A DNA stretch of 10,235 nt from Clostridia bacterium (GTDB taxonomy: Bacteria > Bacillota > Clostridia > Christensenellales > Borkfalkiaceae). Shown one piece after another: positions 5,348-10,235 of this stretch. Positions within the stretch are counted from its first letter, which is position 1, and every line of letters begins with the position of its first letter. Under the pieces are notes generated by a model. It made no database searches and was not told where the DNA came from. It was given only the letters and a program-made list of their open reading frames with translations. The translations under genes were made by a program, and so were the position numbers. Where the stretch lies: assembly GCA_900767195.1 (NCBI GenBank), contig CAAFYG010000043.1, forward strand, positions 1-10,235, written 5' to 3'.

Positions 5348-5656
5348 TTTCGCGATAATTCCCGAAGCAACCGGAAACGAAGGATTGTTCCTTGTAAGCG
5401 AAAGCATTCTGCGCGCTGCTCCTTCGGGGGAATTTTTCCCCGCTTCCCACGCTTCCACCGTTTTTACCGATACGCCCATATACTTCGCAAACAATGCCTG
5501 CGTCAATCCCGTTTTGTTTCTGATCTCCTTGATTTCCGACGATGTAAAAGTTTCCAAAGGCATAACCGACAACGTCGTTTTTCTTGCTTTCAGATTTCCT
5601 TTTTCATATTCGATTGCCTGCTCCAATCCCAATTTGATTTCATCGTACAAATTCAT
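5345..5656 (-). CDS. XRE-family antitoxin (HigA-like) of a type II toxin-antitoxin pair
   Basis: This is a 103-residue DNA-binding antitoxin. The N-terminal helical arm MNLYDEIKLGLEQAIEYEKG (toxin contact) is followed by a linker, KARKTTLSVMPLETF. The HTH domain at residues 39-90 shows EIRNKTGLTQALFAKYMGVS and VKTVEAWEAGKNSPEGAARR, then LLSL-like helices. This is the form typical of antitoxins paired with HigB/RelE toxins. ATG 5656 is chosen over a longer upstream reading because GGGAGG stands seven bases before it and the longer form would overlap the toxin. It is the second gene of the operon, 22 nt after the toxin stop. It presumably binds the palindrome at 6062-6076 and represses its own promoter. 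Confidence 0.93.
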   Translation of the reverse strand: MNLYDEIKLGLEQAIEYEKGNLKARKTTLSVMPLETFTSSEIKEIRNKTGLTQALFAKYMGVSVKTVEAWEAGKNSPEGAARRMLSLTRNNPSFPVASGIIAK

Positions 5657-5678
5657 CGTTATACCTCCCGTTACAAAT

Positions 5679-6026
5679 TTATTTTTCGTTTTCTTCAAGC
5701 TGCTTTTCCAAAATTGCAATCAATCTTCTCAAATCGTTACACTCTTCTTGCGACAAGTTTTCTTTTTCTTTTTTAATATATGCCGTAAGCAAATAGATTT
5801 TTTCATATACTTCAAAATCTACGTAGATAATCCGCGCGCCGCCGCTTTTGCCGCGATGTTCGAACGCAAACCGCATTTTGCGCACGCCGCCCGTGCCTCG
5901 GATCACATCGCCGATTTTCGGATCTGACAATAATTCGTCTTGCAATCTGCGTAAATCCTTATCGTCCAAACCCAAATCTTCCCACTTTGTCCGAAACAAC
6001 GGTAATTCAATAAATGTACGCGTCAT
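5679..6026 (-). CDS. HigB/RelE-family toxin
   Basis: This is a 115-residue mRNA-interferase-type toxin, a family that usually cuts translated mRNA on the ribosome. The RelE-like beta sheet is visible as VIRGTGGVRKMRFAFEHRGK (41-60) followed by SGGARIIYVDF (61-71) and EKIYLLTAYIKKEKENLS. The conserved 'GTGG.RK.R' and 'GKSGG.R..Y' basic positions are those expected to contact RNA. The N-terminal helices (DDKDLRRLQDELL) pack on the sheet. ATG 6026 has AAGGAG seven bases upstream. Toxin-first order is normal for HigBA and unlike most other type II pairs. In its setting, just inside the attachment scar, it probably stabilises the element; all key segments are intact, so it is likely functional. 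Confidence 0.93.
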   Translation of the reverse strand: MTRTFIELPLFRTKWEDLGLDDKDLRRLQDELLSDPKIGDVIRGTGGVRKMRFAFEHRGKSGGARIIYVDFEVYEKIYLLTAYIKKEKENLSQEECNDLRRLIAILEKQLEENEK

Positions 6027-6055
6027 ATAATACTCCTTCGTATGTTTGTATTTAT

Positions 6056-6084
6056 ATTATACCCTATTTAATAGGGGTTGTCAA
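6056..6084 (-). promoter_or_regulatory. Consensus promoter with palindromic operator in the spacer (TA operon)
   Basis: On the minus strand a perfect TTGACA (6084-6079) and a perfect TATAAT (6061-6056) are 17 bp apart. The spacer contains a 15-bp perfect inverted repeat, CCCTATT-N-AATAGGG (6062-6076). This is where an HTH antitoxin dimer would bind to block RNA polymerase, giving autoregulation of an otherwise very strong promoter. Confidence 0.85.
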
Positions 6085-6127
6085 TACTTTTTTCAAAATT
6101 TTCGAAAAAAAATTTTTTAAACGAAAA
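6085..6127. other. A/T-rich tract, possible DNA unwinding element
   Basis: Forty-three bases made almost only of A and T runs (for example CGAAAAAAAATTTTTTAAACG) lie at one end of the gene-free region 6027-6540. Next to phased repeats and a replication-protein gene, this suits an origin melting region. That is inference from context; A/T runs are also common in promoters and phage DNA. Confidence 0.4.
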
Positions 6128-6172
6128 AACTCCGGCTTCGGCTTTCCTTTTTAAAAGCCTTCTTTTGCTTCA

Positions 6173-6264
6173 TTGCCGAATCGGCAAAGTATAGCGAAAT
6201 CCGACGTCGGATTTTTGCCGCTCTTCCCTTAGCGAGCAAAGCCGCCCGCGAGCTTCCGGGCGGC
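6173..6264. repeat. Cluster of three perfect inverted repeats
   Basis: TTGCCGA-A-TCGGCAA (6173-6187), the 18-bp palindrome AAATCCGACGTCGGATTT (6197-6214) and GCCGCCCG-N8-CGGGCGGC (6241-6264) follow each other within 92 bp. None has a strong T-run on either strand, so they are not simple terminators; the last may still help end the minus-strand replication-gene transcript. They lie between the A/T tract and the iteron-like repeats. Confidence 0.75.
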
Positions 6265-6271
6265 GCGCCGC
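6260..6271. repeat. 12-bp palindrome GCGGCGCGCCGC, copy 1
   Basis: A perfect 12-bp palindrome at the right edge of the last hairpin of the cluster. The same 12 bases recur at 8040-8051, so the two copies flank the replication-protein and winged-helix genes. Confidence 0.8.
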
Positions 6272-6306
6272 TATTTCTTTTAATATAAGCCTTTTTCTAT
6301 TACTCT

Positions 6307-6376
6307 AAAATTCCCGAACGTCTTTTCACGCTTTGCCCGAAAATTTCCGTACCCTATTCCGAAAATTTCCGAACGT
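6307..6376. repeat. Three iteron-like direct repeats in helical phase, possible origin
   Basis: Copies related to AAAATTTCCGAACGT start at 6307 (AAAATTCCCGAACGT), 6340 (AAAATTTCCGTACCC) and 6362 (AAAATTTCCGAACGT). The steps are 33 and 22 bp, whole numbers of helical turns, which puts all copies on the same DNA face as for Rep-binding iterons. Copies 2 and 3 share the exact 13-mer CCGAAAATTTCCG (6337-6349 and 6359-6371). An exact 12-bp inverted repeat, TTTGCCCGAAAA (6332-6343) / TTTTCGGGCAAA (6391-6402), surrounds copies 2 and 3. The replication-protein gene ends 165 bp away. Confidence 0.6.
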
Positions 6377-6417
6377 AAACAGTCCGCTTTTTTTCGGGCA
6401 AATTTTTCCAAAACATC

Positions 6418-6454
6418 GCCGCCCCTGCAAAGCGCAAAGGCGGCAATATTTTTA
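6418..6454 (+). terminator. Hairpin with T-rich tail on the plus strand
   Basis: GCCGCC (6418-6423) pairs with GGCGGC (6439-6444), with an inner TGC/GCA helix, and is followed by AATATTTTTA. It is terminator-like for plus-strand transcription only and is weaker than the next one. Confidence 0.4.
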
Positions 6455-6466
6455 CAACGACAATCG

Positions 6467-6490
6467 GCGCGGATTTCCCGCGCTTTTTTT
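6467..6490 (+). terminator. Strong plus-strand intrinsic terminator without a plus-strand gene
   Basis: GCGCGG-ATTTC-CCGCGC is a perfect 6-bp G/C stem followed by seven T (6484-6490). On the minus strand no T-run follows, so it is directional. Every gene from 5345 to 10227 is on the minus strand, so the terminator implies an unannotated plus-strand RNA from the origin-like region (see findings). Confidence 0.75.
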
Positions 6491-6540
6491 CGTTCGTCCT
6501 ATTTATTCTCGCTAACAGTTACCAAAGCCGAATCGTTGCT

Positions 6541-7599
6541 CTACGTTCCATTATGTAGCCCGTAGCAATCGCACATCAAGCCGTCCGGCAGAAAGCCCGT
6601 ATCGTTGCACTTTTCGCAGAACGGCTGTCTTTCCAGATCTTCCGGCTTGATACGCATTTTCAAAAGTACGCCGCTGCGCTCTTTTTGTAAAGCCGCTTTG
6701 CGCGCCAAAAGATCCGCCGACTTCCCGGTGGCAAACACTTCGTCTTTCGCTATCTCGATTTCAAGTTGCTTCAACTCGCGTTCGATCTGCTCGAAGCGCG
6801 TGTTTTTTGAAGCCTGCGCGCGTACGTTCTCAACGCGGCGCGCCGTAACGTTTTGCAGCCGGGAATAATAAATCTCCCGCAGCGCGCGATTGTCGGCATT
6901 CAGAACGTCGGCAGAAACAAAAGTCTTCGCACTCTTTTCCTGTTTTTTCGCCGCCTTTTCCGCTTCCTTGCGTTCTTTCTTTTTCTTGCGGATCAATCGT
7001 TCCGACACCTTGATCGTCAGCTCGTTATAATGCGCAATCCGCCGTTTTTCCGAAATCACGATCAAACCCGCGCCAATCAAAGCCGAAATCGCGCGTCTGA
7101 TCGTCGGCTCGGAATACGCCATGGTATGCACCATAGAAGCATACGAACCTTTGAAACAGCTTGTTTTTTCGTTGAAATTGTGCCGCCGAATTCGCGAAAG
7201 CACATTGAATTCCGTGGCGGACATTTTCCGCACCTCGCTTTTGCCCGTTTGCTTATCGTAGAATAAAAACGACGTATCGCGAAGCTCGAAGTCTTTTTCG
7301 TCGTAGCCTTTCCCCACGGCTTCCGGGTTTGTCACTTCGAAGCCGCCGCGCGCGTTGCGCGTGATGAAATTATTTTCTTGCAGGAATTTAGCGGCAGAAA
7401 AAAGCGACGTTCTGCCAAAGCCGAGCGTTTTCACCATATCCACGAACTTCTCGCCGTACCCGCCGCATTTCGTGAACGAATACGCCGCGCTTGCCAACGC
7501 AAGAGAAGCGTTATTCAATTTTCGCCCGCCTACGATTTTTCCCACGTAGGAATCGGGAGTCTGAATCATTGTGATCCGCTTTGTTTCCGATCCGTACAT
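6541..7599 (-). CDS. Replication-initiator-like protein: two winged helices, coiled coil, DnaI-like Zn motif
   Basis: This is a 352-residue protein not matched to a named family. Residues about 30-90 and 127-197 look like two winged helices; the second is clear (MSATEFNVLSRI then YSEPTIRRAISALIGAGLIV and a basic wing EKRRIAHY). Residues 200-315 are long charged helices, very rich in Lys/Glu, probably a coiled coil. The last 25 residues carry CEKCNDTGFLPDG...CDC, that is Cys328-X2-Cys331-X11-Cys343-X-Cys345. This is a zinc-type pattern common in DnaI/DnaC helicase-loader N-termini, here placed at the C-terminus. The likely role is binding origin iterons and recruiting a loader or helicase (inferred). 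ATG 7599 has AAGGAAG five bases upstream. Next to it are the origin-like repeats (downstream) and a small winged-helix gene (upstream). A transcription-factor role is the main alternative. Confidence 0.85.
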   Translation of the reverse strand: MYGSETKRITMIQTPDSYVGKIVGGRKLNNASLALASAAYSFTKCGGYGEKFVDMVKTLGFGRTSLFSAAKFLQENNFITRNARGGFEVTNPEAVGKGYDEKDFELRDTSFLFYDKQTGKSEVRKMSATEFNVLSRIRRHNFNEKTSCFKGSYASMVHTMAYSEPTIRRAISALIGAGLIVISEKRRIAHYNELTIKVSERLIRKKKKERKEAEKAAKKQEKSAKTFVSADVLNADNRALREIYYSRLQNVTARRVENVRAQASKNTRFEQIERELKQLEIEIAKDEVFATGKSADLLARKAALQKERSGVLLKMRIKPEDLERQPFCEKCNDTGFLPDGLMCDCYGLHNGT

Positions 7600-7632
7600 T
7601 TTTTCTTCCTTCTTTTTTTCAGCCTTTTTTAT

Positions 7633-7667
7633 CTTCGCCGCACGTTCGTTCCTGCTTCGCCCGCACG
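7633..7667. repeat. Imperfect direct repeat upstream of the replication gene
   Basis: CTTCGCCGCACG (7633-7644) and CTTCGCCCGCACG (7655-7667) start 22 bp apart and differ by one inserted C. They lie in the 81-bp gap between the winged-helix gene and the replication-protein ribosome binding site, and could be an operator. Confidence 0.5.
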
Positions 7668-7680
7668 GTTATTTTCGTTT

Positions 7681-7944
7681 TCAGTTTGTCGCAATCGCTT
7701 CCACGATCATTTTCCCGAGATATAATTTTTCGCCGCTCTGAACAAGGATTTGTTTTTCTTTCAGCCTTTTGACCGCCTTTGTGAAACACGGATATGTCAT
7801 TCCGAGAAACTTTGCGCTTCTTGCATAGCTGATACGTTTTCCCCCGTCCGCGCTATTTTGTAAAACGCGGATCAAATAGCGAAGTATTATCACTTCGGTT
7901 TCGTCCATTTCTTTGATTTTATCAATCAAAATTGCGTTTTTCAT
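7681..7944 (-). CDS. Small winged-helix DNA-binding protein
   Basis: This 87-residue protein fits a MarR/GntR-like winged helix. Helix 1 is DETEVIILRYLIRVLQ; the HTH reads ISYARSAKFLGMTYPCFTKA with recognition helix PCFTKAVKRLKEK; and the wing ends in ILVQSGEKLYLGKMIVEAI. There is no dimerisation or ligand domain, so it may work as a compact repressor, a replication accessory protein or a copy-number control factor. ATG 7944 has only a weak ribosome binding site (GGTG, eight bases upstream). It is the gene before the replication protein in the same direction with an 81-bp gap. The 5' end comes right after the structured block 8018-8208, whose folding might influence its expression. Confidence 0.8.
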   Translation of the reverse strand: MKNAILIDKIKEMDETEVIILRYLIRVLQNSADGGKRISYARSAKFLGMTYPCFTKAVKRLKEKQILVQSGEKLYLGKMIVEAIATN

Positions 7945-8017
7945 AGTTTTGCACCGTCTTTTCGCCCGTTCGATTTGCCGTTTTCGCGGCGGCTCTCCGA
8001 GCTCGAGAAGCTTCGCT

Positions 8018-8208
8018 CTCTCGCTCGTCGAGAGGGGGTGCGGCGCGCCGCGGCTTGATCATTCCAAACAGCCGCCGTTCTGTGGCGTTCGGCGGTGTGC
8101 GCGCCGCTTTTCTGTCGTGCGCGCCTGCCTCGTTCGCCCCACGGTGCGAATCGGCACACGCGCGCACCTTCCCGCACATCTGCGCACACCTTCCTTTCCG
8201 AACGCCAC
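8018..8208 (-). ncRNA. Candidate structured RNA or ssDNA signal: nested long hairpin plus two hairpins
   Basis: Three exact helices are nested: GTGGCGTTCGG / CCGAACGCCAC (8082-8092 with 8198-8208, 11 bp), GGTGTGCGC / GCGCACACC (8094-8102 with 8182-8190, 9 bp) and GTGCGCGC / GCGCGCAC (8117-8124 with 8160-8167, 8 bp). A small GTGC-N6-GCAC sits inside. Two more hairpins follow toward lower coordinates: GCGGCT-N14-AGCCGC (8050-8075) and CTCTCG-N5-CGAGAG (8018-8034). On the minus strand the internal loops are purine-rich (AAAGGAA; GACAGAAAAGCG), which favours a minus-strand RNA. The block fills the 288-bp gap between the ATPase stop and the winged-helix start. It is far more G/C-rich than its surroundings, and I know no matching RNA family. 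Confidence 0.5.
8040..8051. repeat. 12-bp palindrome GCGGCGCGCCGC, copy 2
   Basis: An exact copy of the palindrome at 6260-6271. Here it lies between two hairpins of the structured block and overlaps the base of the 8050-8075 hairpin by two bases. Confidence 0.8.
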
Positions 8209-8232
8209 CCGCGCCGCCGCGCTCCTTTGCAA

Positions 8233-10227
8233 TTAGATGTGCGAAGCTCCCGTCGGGTTACCCTGCCTTTTCGTACCGCCTTTTGCCTGTTTGCTTTTCG
8301 GGCTTTCGCCTTGTTCGCTCTTTTTCTCTTCCGTTTGCTTTTCCTTTTCCGCTCGTTCTTTTTCTTTCAGCTGCTTTTCTAATAACTTTCTCTGCCGTTC
8401 CGCTTCAAATTCTCCGTTGAAGTATTTCGGAAATTTTGTATAGAACAAACTGTTCGTTTTCATAAATTCTTCCCCGGTGTTTCTTATCCCGTTGAAAAGC
8501 GGGAAATCGTTCATACCGCCTTCGCTACGGTGTACCACGCGCTTCCGATACAAGCCAAGGATTCCGTCCGTCGAATATCGTTTCGCTCGCGCCCTTCTGA
8601 AAATCACCGTCCACACCGCTTTTTCTTCAATCGTTTCCCCGCCCTGTCCGTTTGTGATATGCAGAATTTTTTCCTGCGTGCCATACGCGTTTGAAAGCCG
8701 CACGTACCGCCGCGCGATCGGCATGTAGATCTGCTTTGCCAGATACGCAAACAACGTCCGCGTTTTTCCCGCGTAGCTCGCTTCTTCGTCCGTGGCGTTG
8801 TATTTCTTTTCAAGCTTTTCGTACAGCCATTTTTCCAAACCGAAAAACGGTATTTCTACTTTCGGCTTCTTCGATTCCACGATCCGGAATTCGAGTGCCA
8901 TTTCCGTGATGTCGCTCGAAACCGCACCGTTCCTTTGGCTGTCCATAACTTTCCGGTAAAACGATATATATCTGATCGTCGTACAATGATTGTGCATTTT
9001 CTCTTCCACGTTGTACAGATCGTTTTTCGGATTTACTTCCGTATCTTCCGCCTTCACGCCCGCATTCGTGTTCTGATTCCCGCGTTCCTTGTCTATTTCC
9101 GGATCGTATGAAATTGCTATTTCGTACCCGTTTTTCAGCGGATCGTCCGGTTTCATACTTCTGCCGAGCCGTTCCGAATCGTAATTTTTACGGTGCGAAT
9201 ACGTGGATATTTCTTCCGTTTCTTCCGGTTTTCGTTTCAGATAATTCAGATCGTACTTCGGGAAATACCCAAGCGTTTCCCGCTTGAAGTCTACCCGCAC
9301 GCCCTGCGTGGAAAAGATCAACGAACTCGGCGCGTCGTATACGTAATACAACTGCGCATAATCCACAAGCGTTTCGTACAGCGATACCATAACAATCCCG
9401 TTATTGAATTTTTCGCCGTATCGTTTTACGTCATAGCCGAAAAGATAATCCCCGTAAGTATACCCGCAGAATTCTTTCAGCCGATAGTCGAATAATTCTT
9501 TGATTTTTTCATCAACTCGCTCCGCGCGTTCGTTCATGTATTTCAGCGAATCGATAAAATCGCGCACGCCTTCTTTCGTGTACAATACATGCCGATCGAT
9601 CGCCTGCCGCATAAACCGTTCCAACCGATCCCACGGAAAATACGGAAATTCGATTTTGCAATCGTGCATTTGTTCGAGCGCGATTTCGCGGAACGTCGTT
9701 TCTTGTTTCAGCACCATGTCCGTGCCAATGATTCCTTTTCCGCTGCGCGGTTTGCCTGTAAGAAACACCGTGCCGGGATTGTCGTTTAACAACTCGCCGT
9801 TCTTCTCGTCTTTCTTTTTCAGTCGACGTTCCCCCACGCGTCTGCGCCACCAATCAAAAATCCTCAAACCGATATACGCTTTCGCCCACCACGGCAGAAA
9901 TCCCAGCGGCACGGATATATCGATCGCGAACTTTACCGCCTGCGAATACGGCTTCGTACTATTGATCGGATCAAGCGCGGCGATCGGAAAATAAAACGCA
10001 TAGGCAAACGTTTCGAGCAATATCGTGAATACGTTGAAATTATACAACCAGATCAGAATCAATGCCGGGCGAAAAAAACGATGTTCCGATATGTATTTCG
10101 CAAGAGATTTTATATATCGACATACAGGCGCAATCACCGCACGTTCCGCCGCAAGCCACGCTCTGAGCGGCAGCGTGTTTTTTCGCTCCGCGCCTTCTTC
10201 CGCCCAACATTTCGCTTCGCCTTTCAT
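8233..10227 (-). CDS. Membrane-anchored P-loop ATPase with GKG Walker A (VirD4/TraG- or Zot-like grade)
   Basis: The 664 residues begin at ATG 10227, but the frame has no stop before the window edge 8 nt upstream, so the true start may lie outside. Two hydrophobic segments (about 54-85 and 97-125) suggest a bitopic or hairpin membrane anchor, followed by basic residues (WWRRRVGERRLKKK) on the cytoplasmic side. Walker A is LTGKPRSGKG (156-165); the final Gly instead of Ser/Thr is typical of VirD4/TraG coupling proteins. No canonical 'hhhhDE' Walker B is seen; candidates are YEIAISYDPEIDKERGNQ (369-386), and DSQRNGAVSSDITEMA (429-444) resembles the Zot-type sensor region. The last ~60 residues are a low-complexity Lys/Glu/Gln tail. 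A role in moving DNA or assembling a secretion/packaging machine at the membrane is inferred. It is upstream in the same direction as the replication genes. Confidence 0.85.
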   Translation of the reverse strand: MKGEAKCWAEEGAERKNTLPLRAWLAAERAVIAPVCRYIKSLAKYISEHRFFRPALILIWLYNFNVFTILLETFAYAFYFPIAALDPINSTKPYSQAVKFAIDISVPLGFLPWWAKAYIGLRIFDWWRRRVGERRLKKKDEKNGELLNDNPGTVFLTGKPRSGKGIIGTDMVLKQETTFREIALEQMHDCKIEFPYFPWDRLERFMRQAIDRHVLYTKEGVRDFIDSLKYMNERAERVDEKIKELFDYRLKEFCGYTYGDYLFGYDVKRYGEKFNNGIVMVSLYETLVDYAQLYYVYDAPSSLIFSTQGVRVDFKRETLGYFPKYDLNYLKRKPEETEEISTYSHRKNYDSERLGRSMKPDDPLKNGYEIAISYDPEIDKERGNQNTNAGVKAEDTEVNPKNDLYNVEEKMHNHCTTIRYISFYRKVMDSQRNGAVSSDITEMALEFRIVESKKPKVEIPFFGLEKWLYEKLEKKYNATDEEASYAGKTRTLFAYLAKQIYMPIARRYVRLSNAYGTQEKILHITNGQGGETIEEKAVWTVIFRRARAKRYSTDGILGLYRKRVVHRSEGGMNDFPLFNGIRNTGEEFMKTNSLFYTKFPKYFNGEFEAERQRKLLEKQLKEKERAEKEKQTEEKKSEQGESPKSKQAKGGTKRQGNPTGASHI

Positions 10228-10235
10228 TTTCAGGC

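Noticed and set aside
8055..8420. Long plus-strand frames over the structured block and the ATPase C-terminus
   Set aside because: These are mirror frames of the ATPase's Lys/Glu-rich tail and of the hairpin block, without start signals.
1..10235. CRISPR array, insertion sequence or group II intron
   Set aside because: No regularly spaced repeats of CRISPR length, no transposase or reverse-transcriptase motifs, and no terminal inverted repeats were seen.

Overview
The window looks like a chromosomal segment from an anaerobic member of the Bacillota (Clostridia-like), with a mobile genetic element occupying the right half. Supporting signs are consensus sigma-A promoters (TTGACA / TATAAT), AGGAGG-type ribosome binding sites, many intrinsic terminators, a tRNA-Ser(GCU) with encoded CCA, and the DUF3343 / cysteine-desulfurase-like pair that is typical of anaerobic Firmicutes. 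No species assignment is possible from the sequence alone.

Left, chromosome-like part (1 to about 5180). A conserved protein of unknown function runs off the left edge on the minus strand. It is divergent from a small XRE-type repressor (733-1080), with back-to-back promoters between them. A bidirectional terminator separates the repressor from tRNA-Ser(GCU) (1294-1384, minus), which has its own strong extended -10 promoter. A GC-rich structured block (1580-1672) lies between the tRNA promoter and a two-gene minus operon of small unknown proteins (1751-2337); the first of these has a phage-regulator-like C-terminus. Next come endonuclease III (nth, 2616-3245) with a promoter so close that the mRNA is predicted to be nearly leaderless, a DUF3343 protein (3461-3679), and a divergent cysteine-desulfurase-like aminotransferase (3792-4931).

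Boundary (5182-5204). A 23-nt piece identical in form to the 3' end of a tRNA (T-loop through CCA, probably tRNA-Leu) stands alone on the minus strand with no tRNA body. This is the usual scar of an integrase that uses the 3' end of a tRNA gene. The orientation puts the chromosome on the left and the inserted element on the right.

Right, mobile part (about 5205 to 10235, still open at the edge). All genes are on the minus strand. Reading inward from the scar: an autoregulated toxin-antitoxin operon (HigB/RelE-like toxin first, XRE antitoxin second) with a palindromic operator inside its promoter spacer; a 510-bp gene-free, origin-like region with an AT-rich tract, hairpins, phased iteron-like repeats and a plus-strand terminator without a plus-strand gene; a replication-initiator-like protein with two winged helices, a coiled coil and a DnaI/DnaC-like cysteine cluster; a small winged-helix protein; a roughly 190-nt block of nested hairpins (8018-8208) that looks like a structured RNA or single-strand DNA signal; and a 664-residue membrane-anchored P-loop ATPase with a VirD4/TraG-style GKG Walker A.

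Together the right half reads as a tRNA-integrated element with its own replication module, a stability module and a membrane ATPase that may move DNA. It does not match any standard phage, ICE or plasmid layout that I recognise. The structured block at 8018-8208 and the phased repeats at 6307-6376 are the most interesting unexplained signals.
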